A stretch of 64,000 nt of DNA from Nitrogeniibacter mangrovi (GTDB taxonomy: Bacteria; Pseudomonadota; Gammaproteobacteria; Burkholderiales; Rhodocyclaceae), in assembly GCF_010983895.1 (NCBI RefSeq), contig NZ_CP048836.1, positions 2,604,001-2,668,000 on the forward strand, read 5' to 3'. A model generated the notes under the pieces. That model was not told where the DNA came from. It was given only the letters and a program-made list of their open reading frames with translations, and did not search any database. Of the stretch, positions 24,439-33,408 are shown piece by piece; positions within the stretch are counted from its first letter, which is position 1, and each line of letters opens with the position of its first letter. The position numbers and the translations under genes were made by a program.

Positions 24439-25578
24439 ATGCCAATCGACTACGAAACCCTCAAGGTGATCTGGTGGCTGCTGGTGGGCGTGCTGCTGGT
24501 CGGCTTCGCCATCATGGACGGCCACGACATGGGCGTGGGCACCCTGCTGCCCTTCGTCGGCCGCGACGACGTGGAGCGGCGCGTGGTGATCAACACCGTC
24601 GGCCCGCACTGGGACGGCAACCAGGTGTGGTTCATCACCGGTGGCGGTGCCATCTTCGCCGCCTGGCCGCTGGTCTACGCCACCGCCTTCTCCGGCTTCT
24701 ACTGGGCCATGCTGGCGGTGCTGTGGGCGCTGTTCTTCCGCCCGGTGGGCTTCGATTACCGCAGCAAGCTCGACAGCCCGCGCTGGCGCGCCGCCTGGGA
24801 CTGGGGTCTGTTCGTGGGCGGCGCGGTGCCGCCGCTGATTTTCGGTGTGGCCTTCGGCAACCTGCTGCAAGGCGTGCCCTTCCACTTCGACAACCAGCTC
24901 GTCTCCCATTACGAAGGCAGCTTCTGGGGCCTGCTCAACCCCTTCGCGCTGCTGTGCGGCGTGGCCAGCACGGCGATGATCACCTTCCACGGCGCCATCT
25001 ACCTGATGCACCGCACCGACGAAGCCGTGTATCGGCGCAGCCGCACCGCGATGCTGATCTTCGGCAGCCTGCTGCTGCTCGCCTTCTCCGGCGCCGGCGT
25101 GTGGCTCCAGGCCATTCCCGGTTACGTGATCAGCGGCGCCATCGACCCGTCCGGCCTGCCCGACCCGCTGGCCAAGACCGTGGTGCGCGAGGCCGGCGCC
25201 TGGATGCACAACTACCGGGCCATGCCGGCCACCCTCGCCCTGCCGGCGCTCGCCTACCTGGGCACGCTGGGGGCCATGGCGCTGGCGGCGCGGGGACGCA
25301 CGCTGCTGGCGTTCGTGGCCTCGTCGCTGGCCATCATCGGCGTCATCGGCACCGCGGGCGCGTCCATGTTCCCGTTCGTGATGCCCTCCTCCACCGACCC
25401 ACGCTCGAGCCTGACGGTGTGGGACAGCGTCTCCAGCCACCTCACGCTCACCATCATGTTCTTCGCCACGCTGATCTTCATGCCCATCATCGTCGCCTAC
25501 ACCAGCTGGGCCTACAAGGTGATGGCCGGCAAGGTCACGACGGCCTACGTGCGCGAAAACAGTCATTCGGCCTATTGA
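24439..25578 (+). CDS. cydB: Cytochrome bd ubiquinol oxidase subunit II
   Basis: The protein is 379 residues with eight to nine membrane helices. It starts MPIDYETLKVIWWLLVGVLLVGFAIMDGHDMGVG, the family's typical N-terminus including the conserved Asp. GPHWDGNQVWFITGGGAIFAAWP follows. It is the partner of CydA. GAGGAGAA lies before the ATG, which is 11 bases past the cydA stop. cydX follows 17 bases after its own stop. Confidence 0.95.
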   Translation: MPIDYETLKVIWWLLVGVLLVGFAIMDGHDMGVGTLLPFVGRDDVERRVVINTVGPHWDGNQVWFITGGGAIFAAWPLVYATAFSGFYWAMLAVLWALFFRPVGFDYRSKLDSPRWRAAWDWGLFVGGAVPPLIFGVAFGNLLQGVPFHFDNQLVSHYEGSFWGLLNPFALLCGVASTAMITFHGAIYLMHRTDEAVYRRSRTAMLIFGSLLLLAFSGAGVWLQAIPGYVISGAIDPSGLPDPLAKTVVREAGAWMHNYRAMPATLALPALAYLGTLGAMALAARGRTLLAFVASSLAIIGVIGTAGASMFPFVMPSSTDPRSSLTVWDSVSSHLTLTIMFFATLIFMPIIVAYTSWAYKVMAGKVTTAYVRENSHSAY

Positions 25579-25595
25579 ACGGGGAGATCGGACAC

Positions 25596-25736
25596 ATGTG
25601 GTATTTCGCCTGGATTCTCGGCATCGGCTTCGCGGTGCTGCTCGCCATTCTCAACGCCATGTGGGGCGAGAACGAAGCGGAACGGGCCGACAGCGGCCGT
25701 GCGCCCACGGGGCCTGACCATGACCCCCATGGCTGA
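25596..25736 (+). CDS. cydX: Cytochrome bd small subunit CydX
   Basis: The protein is 46 residues beginning MWYFAWILGIGFAVLLAILNAMWGENE, which matches the CydX consensus: one membrane helix with the conserved Trp and Glu residues. CydX stabilises the heme b595/d site of the bd oxidase. GGGGAG lies 9 bases before the ATG. The next gene overlaps its end by 17 bases in another frame. Confidence 0.92.
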   Translation: MWYFAWILGIGFAVLLAILNAMWGENEAERADSGRAPTGPDHDPHG

Positions 25737-26001
25737 ACCGGCCACGCCGACCCCGGGCATCGCCTGGCTGCCGCTGCTGGCGGCCATCGCGATCACCCTG
25801 GCCATCACCGCCAACCCGCGCCTGCTCGCCGACGGGACCGGCGGCGCCGACCATCTGGCGGCCACGGCCCTGTTCTGGGCCATGAGCGCAGGCTTCGTGC
25901 GCGGCGTCGGCTTCGTACCCCACCAGCGGGTGCTGCGCATGCTGCTCTCCGGCGGGGCCTGCCTGGTCGGCGTGGTGTTCGCGCTGTGGCGCCTGGCGTA
26001 A
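25720..26001 (+). CDS. ybgE: cyd operon membrane protein, YbgE family
   Basis: The protein is 93 residues with three hydrophobic segments; GFVRGVGFVPHQRVLRMLLSG in the middle is the recognisable YbgE-like stretch. YbgE-type genes commonly follow cydX, and their exact role is unsettled. The start at 25720 overlaps the cydX end, so translational coupling is likely. It is the last intact gene of the bd operon. Confidence 0.75.
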   Translation: MTPMAEPATPTPGIAWLPLLAAIAITLAITANPRLLADGTGGADHLAATALFWAMSAGFVRGVGFVPHQRVLRMLLSGGACLVGVVFALWRLA

Positions 26002-26010
26002 GGCGCTGCC

Positions 26011-26273
26011 AGGTATTTTCGTCAGTCGCCCCACGCCGGCAGCGGCGCCCTGTGCAACCTGATCGCCGACCTGCCGGCCCAGGCGGCCGCCCTCGTCGCC
26101 CCGCGCAAGGCACTGCACGACGACCCCGACATCGTCTCGATGGCGGCCGGACTGCGGCGCCGCGAAGACCTCGTCGCCCCCGCGACAACTTCCGCCAGCG
26201 CATGAACGTGCGCTTTCACCAGGGCAAGGTCACCGGACTGGCCGAGGGCGGCCGGCATGTGAACTTTTCATGA
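26011..26273 (+). pseudogene. Possible frameshifted gene remnant after the cyd operon
   Basis: In this 346-base gap, one frame from 26011 reads plausible protein (GALCNLIADLPAQ and so on to LRRREDLVAP) until TGA at 26203-26205. A second frame then continues with DNFRQRMNVRFHQGKVTGL until 26273. Joined across a one-base shift near 26184 they look like one ancestral protein. There is no start codon or ribosome site. The second piece vaguely recalls FAD-dependent oxidoreductases such as NDH-2, a weak guess. A sequencing error is the alternative explanation. Confidence 0.35.
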
Positions 26274-26347
26274 CAATGGCGCGGACGGCCTCAAGGTGTG
26301 CAGCGCAACATCCGTAAGCTCCGGCATCTTCCCACCGGGCTTGCTAC

Positions 26348-28231
26348 ATGTCCTTGATCACCCGCATCAGCCTCGTCTCCGTCATCGCCATGCTGGCGGT
26401 CGCGCTCACCCTCGGCGCGGCCGGCGCCGTGGCCTTCCAGCGCGAAAACCAGCGCATCGCCACGGCCGTGCATGAGGGCAACGATCTGGCATGGCGGCGG
26501 GCGATCAACGCCCAGGTCGAACGTCTGGCCGCGGCCGCCCCGAGCCTGCAGGCCGAATTCGAACTGCGCCGGGCGCTCGCCTCCGGCGTCCAGGCCGACA
26601 TCGACCAGTTCGCCCAGCGCTATGTGCTCATGACCGGCGACGCCGGCCGCTACGAGGCCCTCGCCCTGCTCGATCCGGAGGGCACGGTGCGTTTCGTCAC
26701 CGGCGATCCGGCCATCGGCGAGGCCGCCGCGCGCCTGGCCCGCCAGGTGCGCGAGCATGGCGACGCCACCCATGCCGTCGTCGTGGTCGGCAACGATCGA
26801 TTCCGCCTGATGTATGCCTTTGCCCTCAAGTCGCGCGACCGGATCATGGGCTACGGCGTGTTCGCCCTGCCCATCGATCCGGTGTTGGCGGCGATCGCGG
26901 CGGAAACCGGTCAGGCGGTGGCGCTGACCACCGCCGAGGGTCCGCGCGCGGCCGCGCCGACCCCGCCCTTCTCCGCCCGCCTCGCCGCCGCCGGGGTCGC
27001 TGCACGGGACGAGGCCCTCACCGAGATCGCGGATGCGGGACACCGCTTCAGCGTGAGCCAGCAGCCGGTCCCGGTCGCCGACGCCCCCACGGCGCGACTG
27101 CGCATGGGGCGTGACGAAACCGCACAACTCGACGCCCTGGACCGCTTCGCACTCGTCTCCACCGGCGTGGTGGTGTCGCTGATGCTCGCCGGCGCCCTGC
27201 TCGTGGTGTTCATGATGCGTCGCTACCTGGCACCGCTCGCCACCGTGGCCCAGAGCGCCACGCGTATCGCCCAGGGCGACGTGCGTACCCGCATCGAGCG
27301 CCGCGGCGTGGCCGAGATCGCGGCGCTGGAGGACGCGATGGACGGCATGGCGACGCGCCTGCGCGAGATGGTCGTGCAGATCGCGCGGGTCGGCACCCTG
27401 ATCCGCAGCGCCAGCGGCGCACTCGACGAACGCGTCGGCCAGTCGCTGTCCAGCGCGTCGGCGCTGAACGACGGCTCGCGCGAGATCGCCACCGCCATGG
27501 AGGAGATCGCGGCCACCATCGGCCAGATCGCCGACAGTACCCAGGACGCCAAGGCGTCGGCCGAACACATCCACCAGAACGCCGCCGAGGGGACCGAGGC
27601 GGTCCGCGCCAGCCGCAGCGGCATCGACGCCCTGTCCCATGACATGCACGCGACGCGTGAGGTCACCACGACGCTCACCGAACGGGCGCGCGAGGTCGCC
27701 AAGGTGGTGGACGTGATTCGCGAAATCGCCGACCAGACCAACCTGCTCGCCCTCAATGCCGCCATCGAGGCAGCCCGGGCCGGCGAACAGGGGCGTGGCT
27801 TCGCCGTCGTCGCCGACGAGGTGCGCAAGCTCGCCATGCGGACCCAGGAGTCCACCGGCGAGATCGGTACCATCATCGATCAGCTGCAGCACCATGCCGA
27901 AGCAGTCAATGCCTCTGTCGGCCACATCGGCGAGAACATCGCACGCACCGCCACCGACGCGGGCGTGGTCTCGGAACGGTTCATGAGCATCGCCGGCCAG
28001 GTCGACCGCATGACCGGCCTCAATCTCGACATCACCCGCGCCATGGAAGAACATCACAGCGCTGCGCACATGGTGTCGGCCCGCGTCGAGCGCCTGGGCG
28101 AGCTGTCACGCCAGAACCTCACCTCGAGCGATGCAATCCGCCAGACCAGCACCACCCTGGCGGATCTGGCCAAGACCCTCGGCGACCTGACCGCCCGCTT
28201 CCGTTACGAGGACGCCGACACCGCGCGGTAG
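26348..28231 (+). CDS. Methyl-accepting chemotaxis protein
   Basis: The protein is 627 residues. TM1 lies at residues 6-30, followed by a periplasmic ligand domain of about 235 residues with a double-Cache-like look. TM2 (about 265-292, VVVSLMLAGALLVVFMM) leads into HAMP, and the signalling domain has the conserved hairpin tip IREIADQTNLLALNAAIEAARAGEQGRGFAVVADEVR. It transmits an unknown chemical cue to CheA/CheW. No chemotaxis genes are adjacent. No clear ribosome site precedes the ATG at 26348. Confidence 0.9.
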   Translation: MSLITRISLVSVIAMLAVALTLGAAGAVAFQRENQRIATAVHEGNDLAWRRAINAQVERLAAAAPSLQAEFELRRALASGVQADIDQFAQRYVLMTGDAGRYEALALLDPEGTVRFVTGDPAIGEAAARLARQVREHGDATHAVVVVGNDRFRLMYAFALKSRDRIMGYGVFALPIDPVLAAIAAETGQAVALTTAEGPRAAAPTPPFSARLAAAGVAARDEALTEIADAGHRFSVSQQPVPVADAPTARLRMGRDETAQLDALDRFALVSTGVVVSLMLAGALLVVFMMRRYLAPLATVAQSATRIAQGDVRTRIERRGVAEIAALEDAMDGMATRLREMVVQIARVGTLIRSASGALDERVGQSLSSASALNDGSREIATAMEEIAATIGQIADSTQDAKASAEHIHQNAAEGTEAVRASRSGIDALSHDMHATREVTTTLTERAREVAKVVDVIREIADQTNLLALNAAIEAARAGEQGRGFAVVADEVRKLAMRTQESTGEIGTIIDQLQHHAEAVNASVGHIGENIARTATDAGVVSERFMSIAGQVDRMTGLNLDITRAMEEHHSAAHMVSARVERLGELSRQNLTSSDAIRQTSTTLADLAKTLGDLTARFRYEDADTAR

Positions 28232-28242
28232 CGGCCGCCAAC

Positions 28243-28266
28243 GAAAAACGCCCCGCAGGCGGGGCG
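28243..28266 (-). terminator. Rho-independent terminator of the TusA-family gene
   Basis: CGCCCCGC (28249-28256) and GCGGGGCG (28259-28266) form a perfect stem. On the minus strand it is followed by TTTTTCG (A-tract 28244-28248 on the plus strand). It lies between the convergent chemoreceptor and TusA genes and most clearly ends the latter. Confidence 0.8.
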
Positions 28267-28292
28267 TCAGGCGATGCCGGACGGTCGCTCGA

Positions 28293-28529
28293 TCAGCGTT
28301 CGGCGCGGCGCAGGTAGAACTCGAAACGGCCTTCGTCGAGCGTTTCGCTCTTGAGCAACTCGTTTCCGGTCTGGCGGGCGAAGGCCTCGAAATCCTTCAC
28401 CGAGCCCGGATCGGTGGCCACCACGCGCAGCACCTGCCCGGTGTCCATGGCAGAGAGCGCCTTCTTGGCGCGCAGGATCGGCAAGGGACAGCTCAGGCCG
28501 CTGGCGTCCACTTCACTGTCGAAATTCAT
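28293..28529 (-). CDS. TusA/SirA family sulfur carrier protein
   Basis: The protein is 78 residues. The active Cys lies in the CPxP motif GLSCPLPILRAKKAL at about residue 14, followed by the usual DPGSVKDFEAFARQTG. TusA-type proteins relay persulfide sulfur, for example toward tRNA 2-thiouridine made by MnmA, which is encoded about 6 kb away; a link is only possible. A strong terminator follows. Confidence 0.88.
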   Translation of the reverse strand: MNFDSEVDASGLSCPLPILRAKKALSAMDTGQVLRVVATDPGSVKDFEAFARQTGNELLKSETLDEGRFEFYLRRAER

Positions 28530-28597
28530 GGGCGTTCAACCTCGATCGATGCAGGGTTCGCCCCGCAGGGCGCATCGACGCATTCTAACGCCTGCGC

Positions 28598-30037
28598 TCA
28601 ACCACCGTCACGACGCGCAAGCTCACGCTCCTCGTCGGCGCGGGCGCGCAGTTCGCGCAGGCGCGCGTCGATGGACGACTGGGTGTAGAAATCCCCGTGG
28701 GTACTGCGCTGGGCCAGTTCCAGCTGCTCGACCGCCGCGGCCCACAGGCCCTGCTTGGCGTAGACCTCGCCCTGGGCACGGTGGTACTCGCCGGTCCGGC
28801 CGCTCATCTGGTAGGCCTGCGCGAGGCGCGACCACAGCTGCACATCCTGGCGTCGCTCCTTGAGCGCGGTGTCGAGCAGATCGATGGCGGATTTGGCCCG
28901 CCCGGCCTGGAGGCGCGCGTCGGCCAGCCGGTAGACCAGGTACTCCGCCTCCGGATGCCGCTTCATGGCCGCCGACAACAGCGAATCGGCCACGTCCCAC
29001 TGCTTGCGGGCGGTAGCCAGCTCACCGCCGAGGGCCGTGATGAGCGGGTTGTCGTCGCTGGCGGAGAAGCCATCGTAGATGCGCTGCGCCTCGTCCAGCT
29101 CGCCGGCCCGCATGAGCGCGTTGACATAGGCGTAGCGCTGCCCCGGCGTGGGCGTCTTGGCGCGGGTGAACAGATCCTTTTCACGCGCCAGGGTGTCGCG
29201 CGCCACGCCCTCGGACGACACCAGCCGGGCCTGGATGAGGAGGAAGTCCTCGGAGCTGGGCACCTGGCGGAAGCGCATGCTGGCCACCCGGTTCTCCATG
29301 TCGGCGATCCGGTCGGTGGTCAGCGGGTGGGTGCGCAGATAGGCCGGCGCGTTGTTTTCATACAGCCGCGACTCGCGCTGCAGGCGCTCGAAGAAGTGCG
29401 GCATGCCGCGCACATCGAAACCGGCCGCCTCGAGCGACTGCAGGCCGATGCGGTCGGCCTCGCGCTCGAAGTCGCGGCTGTAGGCCAGCTGCGTCTGCAT
29501 GCCCGCTGCCGCCCCGCCCGCCACCGCGGCCTGGGCAAGCTGGTCGCTGCTCTTCGCCGCGAGCACGGCGACCAGCACCGAAGCGAGCATGATCAGGCTG
29601 CTCTGGCTGCGCTTGCCGATCATGCGCGCGATATGGTGCTGTTGCACGTGGCCCACCTCGTGCCCCAGCACCGAGGCCAGTTCCGACTCGGTCTGCGCGG
29701 TCTCGATCAGCAGCGTATGCACGCCGATGAAGCCCCCCGGCAGCGCAAAGGCGTTGATGGTCGGCTCTCGCAGGGCGAAGAAATGGAAGCTGCCTTTCGA
29801 CCCCGAACCCTGAACGATGCGCTCGCCCAGGGCGTTGAGATAGGCCTCGGTCTCCGGATCGTCCAGATAGCTGCGGTCATGCCAGCGAATGTCGCGCATG
29901 ATCTGTTCGCCGAGGCGCTGCTCGGCCTGGGGGGACAGGTCGCCGGCAGACGAGTCGCCCAGTTCGGGCAGGCCATCGGCCATGCCGGCGGTGGCCAGGC
30001 AAGCGCTGAGCAACAGGGCAAGGGTGCGTTTCATCAT
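28598..30037 (-). CDS. M48 family periplasmic metalloprotease with TPR region (BepA-like)
   Basis: The protein is 479 residues from the ATG at 30037. The signal peptide (MMKRTLALLLSACLATAGMA) is followed by a zinc peptidase domain with HEVGH in SVLGHEVGHVQQHH and a downstream Glu ligand in FEREADRIG. The second half, about residues 260-470, is a series of TPR-like helices (QRYAYVNALMRAGELDEAQRIYDG and later). This is the BepA/YfgC layout: quality control of outer-membrane protein assembly in the periplasm. It is divergent from moaC. Confidence 0.88.
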   Translation of the reverse strand: MMKRTLALLLSACLATAGMADGLPELGDSSAGDLSPQAEQRLGEQIMRDIRWHDRSYLDDPETEAYLNALGERIVQGSGSKGSFHFFALREPTINAFALPGGFIGVHTLLIETAQTESELASVLGHEVGHVQQHHIARMIGKRSQSSLIMLASVLVAVLAAKSSDQLAQAAVAGGAAAGMQTQLAYSRDFEREADRIGLQSLEAAGFDVRGMPHFFERLQRESRLYENNAPAYLRTHPLTTDRIADMENRVASMRFRQVPSSEDFLLIQARLVSSEGVARDTLAREKDLFTRAKTPTPGQRYAYVNALMRAGELDEAQRIYDGFSASDDNPLITALGGELATARKQWDVADSLLSAAMKRHPEAEYLVYRLADARLQAGRAKSAIDLLDTALKERRQDVQLWSRLAQAYQMSGRTGEYHRAQGEVYAKQGLWAAAVEQLELAQRSTHGDFYTQSSIDARLRELRARADEERELARRDGG

Positions 30038-30097
30038 CGTGGTGCTATGATACCCGCGCCCCAAATCAGTTCCATATCACACGCTCGGTAGCTTCTC

Positions 30098-30583
30098 ATG
30101 ACGGACCGTCTGACCCATTTCGATGCCGATGGCCAGGCCCACATGGTGGATGTGGCCGACAAGTCGGAGACCCGCCGGGTCGCCGTGGCCGAGGGGCGCA
30201 TCGTGATGGCGCCCGAGACCTTCGCCATGATCGAACAGGGCAGCGCCAAGAAGGGCGACGTCATCGGCATCGCCCGCATCGCTGCCATCCAGGCCGCCAA
30301 GCGCACCGCCGACCTGGTGCCGCTGTGCCACCCGCTGCCCCTGACCCGGGTCGCCGTCGACTTCGCCCTCGACGCGGACGAGCCGGCGGTGCGCTGCACC
30401 GTGCGCGCCGAGACCGTGGGCCGCACCGGCGTGGAGATGGAGGCGCTCACCGCGGTGCAGGTCGGCCTGCTCACCATCTACGACATGTGCAAGGCGGTCG
30501 ATCGCGGCATGCGCATGGAAGGCATCCGTCTGCTCGAAAAGCTCGGCGGCAAGTCGGGGCACTGGCGGGCGGACGACGCCTGA
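30098..30583 (+). CDS. moaC: Cyclic pyranopterin monophosphate synthase MoaC
   Basis: The protein is 161 residues, full length. Typical motifs are [58 protein letters not shown] and a basic Lys near KLGGKSG. It converts the MoaA product into cyclic pyranopterin monophosphate in molybdenum cofactor synthesis. No other moa genes are adjacent. Confidence 0.95.
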   Translation: MTDRLTHFDADGQAHMVDVADKSETRRVAVAEGRIVMAPETFAMIEQGSAKKGDVIGIARIAAIQAAKRTADLVPLCHPLPLTRVAVDFALDADEPAVRCTVRAETVGRTGVEMEALTAVQVGLLTIYDMCKAVDRGMRMEGIRLLEKLGGKSGHWRADDA

Positions 30584-30653
30584 GCCACCCCGAGCGCCCG
30601 CCGCCGTCGCCCTCAAAAAACGGTAACGATGGAACGGTAATATCGACGCGCTC

Positions 30654-32174
30654 ATGAGCAAGGAAATCGAACTGAAACTGGCGCTGCCCAAAGCGGCGCT
30701 CGCCGCCCTGCGGCGTCATGACCTGGTCGCCCGGTCCGAAAAGATCGGCAATGCGGCCACGCTCACCAACACCTATTACGACACCCCGCAGCTGAGCCTG
30801 CGCGCCAGACGCATCGCCCTGCGCACCCGCAAGCAGGGACGGCGCTGGCTGCAGACGGTCAAGTGCGCCGCGCCCTCGGTCGGCGGCCTGTCCGCCCGCC
30901 CCGAGTGGGAGCAGGACTTCCTCGGCGCCTTCGACTTTTCCGCCATCGACGATACCGGCACCGCGCAGGAACTCGAGGCCGTCGCCGACCGCCTGGTGCC
31001 CGTGTTCACCACCAACTTCCGGCGCGAGACCTACCGCCTGACCCCGGCCGAGGGTGTCGAGATACTGCTCATGCTCGACCAGGGCCGGATCGCCGCCGAG
31101 GGGCGCGAAGAACCTATCTGCGAGGCCGAACTGGAACTGGTCAGCGGCAACGCGGACGATCTGTTCGCGGTGGCCTGTGCCCTTGCCGAACACGTCCAGC
31201 TGATGCCGTCGGACCGCAGCAAGGCCCAGCGCGGCTACGCCCTGTTCACTGCCACCCCGGCCGAAGCGGCGCGGGCCGACAAGTCGCGCATCGAGCCCGG
31301 TCAGTCACCGCTCGAAGCGTTTCGCACCCTCGCCCACGACTGTCTGCGCCAATGGCAGGCCAACGCCGCCGCGGCCATCGACGGCGACGATCCGGAATAC
31401 GTCCATCAGATGCGCGTGGCCCTGCGCCGGCTGCGCTCGCTGGTCCGGCTGTTCCGCCCGGCGCTGCCCGAGTCGTTCGTGGACCACTGGAGCGACGTGC
31501 TGCGCGACACCGCCTCGGAAATGGGCGACGCCCGCGATTTCGACGTGATGCTCGCCGAGATCCTCGATGTGGCCGAACCGGCACCGTTGATGCCGGCGAC
31601 ACTTCTCGACGGATTGCGTGAACAGGCGCTGAGCGCCCGCGAGGCCGCCCGCCGAGACGCCCGCGAACGCCTGACCCATTCGAGCCAGGGGCTGCGAATC
31701 CTGCGCTTCGCCCGCGAACTCAATGCGCTGGGCAGCAACGCGCTGGACGCCTCCGCCGACCTGACGGCCTTCGCCCGCCTGCAGATGGATGCGCTGCGCA
31801 AACGCTCACGCAAGCGTTTCGCCCTCGCGCAAGGTCCCGACCCGGACCACATCCACGAACTGCGGGTGGCACTCAAGCAAGTGCGCTACGGGGCCGAATT
31901 CTTCCAGCCCCTGTTCGCTGGCGACACCATGAAGCCGTTTCTCGGCGCCTTGCGACGGGCGCAGGAGCAACTCGGCTACCTGAACGATGTCGAAATCGCA
32001 CGCGGCCGCATGCTCGGCTGGGTCGAAACCCACCCCGAACTGGCCGCGCCGACCCACTTCGTGCTCGGGTGGCACGCCCCGCGCTGTGCGCGCATCCGCC
32101 GGCGCATCCTGCTCGAAGTCGAACCCCTGCTGTGGGGCAAATCCGCGTGGAAACGCCCCCGCAAGTCACCCTAG
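30654..32174 (+). CDS. CYTH and CHAD domain protein (inorganic triphosphatase-like)
   Basis: The protein is 506 residues. The N-terminal CYTH domain (1-205) opens with EIELKL (the ExExK metal/phosphate motif), with TYYDTPQLSLRARRIALRTR typical of triphosphate tunnel enzymes. The C-terminal CHAD domain (about 220-495) has two His-rich helical repeats, VHQMRVALRRLRSLVRLF and IHELRVALKQVRYGAEFF, that bind polyphosphate. E. coli YgiF has the same layout and hydrolyses inorganic triphosphate. The sixA-like phosphatase gene begins 18 bases later. Confidence 0.88.
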   Translation: MSKEIELKLALPKAALAALRRHDLVARSEKIGNAATLTNTYYDTPQLSLRARRIALRTRKQGRRWLQTVKCAAPSVGGLSARPEWEQDFLGAFDFSAIDDTGTAQELEAVADRLVPVFTTNFRRETYRLTPAEGVEILLMLDQGRIAAEGREEPICEAELELVSGNADDLFAVACALAEHVQLMPSDRSKAQRGYALFTATPAEAARADKSRIEPGQSPLEAFRTLAHDCLRQWQANAAAAIDGDDPEYVHQMRVALRRLRSLVRLFRPALPESFVDHWSDVLRDTASEMGDARDFDVMLAEILDVAEPAPLMPATLLDGLREQALSAREAARRDARERLTHSSQGLRILRFARELNALGSNALDASADLTAFARLQMDALRKRSRKRFALAQGPDPDHIHELRVALKQVRYGAEFFQPLFAGDTMKPFLGALRRAQEQLGYLNDVEIARGRMLGWVETHPELAAPTHFVLGWHAPRCARIRRRILLEVEPLLWGKSAWKRPRKSP

Positions 32175-32191
32175 TTTGACTGGATAGCTCC

Positions 32192-32644
32192 ATGGATCTG
32201 CTGCTGTGGCGTCATGCCGAAGCCGTTGAAGGCACCCCCGATCATCTGCGCGAACTGACCGAGCGCGGCCGCAAACAGGCCCGCAAGGTGGCCCGCTGGC
32301 TCGACGACAACCGGCCCAAGCGCCTGCGCGTGATGGCCAGCCCCACGGTGCGCACGCGCCAGACGGTCAGCGCCTTCACCGACGACTTCGAGATCATCAC
32401 CGCGCTGGCCCCCGAACATGGCGTCTCCGACATCCTCGCCGCCACCGGCTGGCCGGAGGGGCGCGGTGCGGTGCTCGTGGTCGGCCACCAACCGACGCTC
32501 GGTCGCCTCGCGGCGCTGCTGCTATCGGGCCAGGAAGCGCCGTGGTCGGTCAAGAAGGGTGCCCTGTGGTGGTTCACCAATCGGGTGCGCAACGACGAGA
32601 CCCAGACCGTGCTGCGCACCGTCATCACGCCGGACATGATCTGA
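32192..32644 (+). CDS. SixA-like histidine phosphatase
   Basis: The protein is 150 residues. The catalytic RHAE lies in LLLWRHAEAVEG at the N-terminus, ASPTVRTRQT follows, and the second His is in VVGHQPTLGRLAA. SixA removes phosphate from phosphohistidine of PTS-like or phosphorelay proteins. The position directly after the CYTH-CHAD gene suggests a phosphate-related operon, but the partner is not known. A 7-bp hairpin (GTCTGCG/CGCAGAC) follows the stop without a T-tract. Confidence 0.83.
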   Translation: MDLLLWRHAEAVEGTPDHLRELTERGRKQARKVARWLDDNRPKRLRVMASPTVRTRQTVSAFTDDFEIITALAPEHGVSDILAATGWPEGRGAVLVVGHQPTLGRLAALLLSGQEAPWSVKKGALWWFTNRVRNDETQTVLRTVITPDMI

Positions 32645-32755
32645 ACCGACCGTCTGCGGCGCAGCGCAGACCGTGTCAGTCGGCAGTAAGATGGGACGTC
32701 CAGACTGCCGCACCGATCCGGACACCGTGTCCCGGCGGTATGTATCGAGGGCTTC

Positions 32756-33301
32756 ATGTTGCGTCGTTTCCTGCCGTCTCACGAGAGCATCAAGCAGCAC
32801 CGCCTGCTGCAATGGCTCGGCCCGCGCCTGCACGACCCCTGCCTGTGGCATCTGAATCGCCGCACCGTCGCCAAGGCCGTGGCCATCGGCGCCTTCTTCG
32901 GCCTGATGATTCCCGTCGCGCAGATCCCCGCCGCGGTGATCGCCTCCCTCGTGCTGCGGGCCAATCTGTGGCTTGCGGCGGTCAGCACCCTCATCAGCAA
33001 CCCGTTCACCTACGCGCCCCTCTACTACGTCGCCTACCGGCTCGGCGCCGGCATTCTCGGTCGGCCGGCATCGGGCGCCACGGCGGACGCTCCGGTGATC
33101 GACAGCTTTGCCCAGTGGCTGACCCATGCCTGGCAGTGGCTCGGCGGTGTCGGCCAGCCCTTGCTGCTGGGCATGGCCCTGATGGCGGTCACGGGCGCCG
33201 TCGTCGCCTACTATCTGGCCGAGGGGCTGTGGCGCTATCACGTTCTTCGCAAACGTCGAGCCCGCGTCCAGCGCCGGATTGCGCGCCATCCGGCCGGGTG
33301 A
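32756..33301 (+). CDS. DUF2062 family membrane protein
   Basis: The protein is 181 residues. After the family-typical basic N-terminus (the LWHLNRRTVAKAVAIGAFFGLMIPVAQ region) come three to four membrane helices, with the ISNPFTYAPLYYVAYRLG motif that marks DUF2062. The function of the family is unknown. GAGGG stands before the ATG at 32756. It appears to be transcribed on its own. Confidence 0.8.
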   Translation: MLRRFLPSHESIKQHRLLQWLGPRLHDPCLWHLNRRTVAKAVAIGAFFGLMIPVAQIPAAVIASLVLRANLWLAAVSTLISNPFTYAPLYYVAYRLGAGILGRPASGATADAPVIDSFAQWLTHAWQWLGGVGQPLLLGMALMAVTGAVVAYYLAEGLWRYHVLRKRRARVQRRIARHPAG

Positions 33302-33408
33302 GATCACGCCGTTCATCGTTGCTGCCCTGCACAAACTCAAACGTTTGGATTACACTCAGCGATCCCTGTGTCTGACCGACGGAGCCTTTCCGCGGCCCGG
33401 TGGATCGA

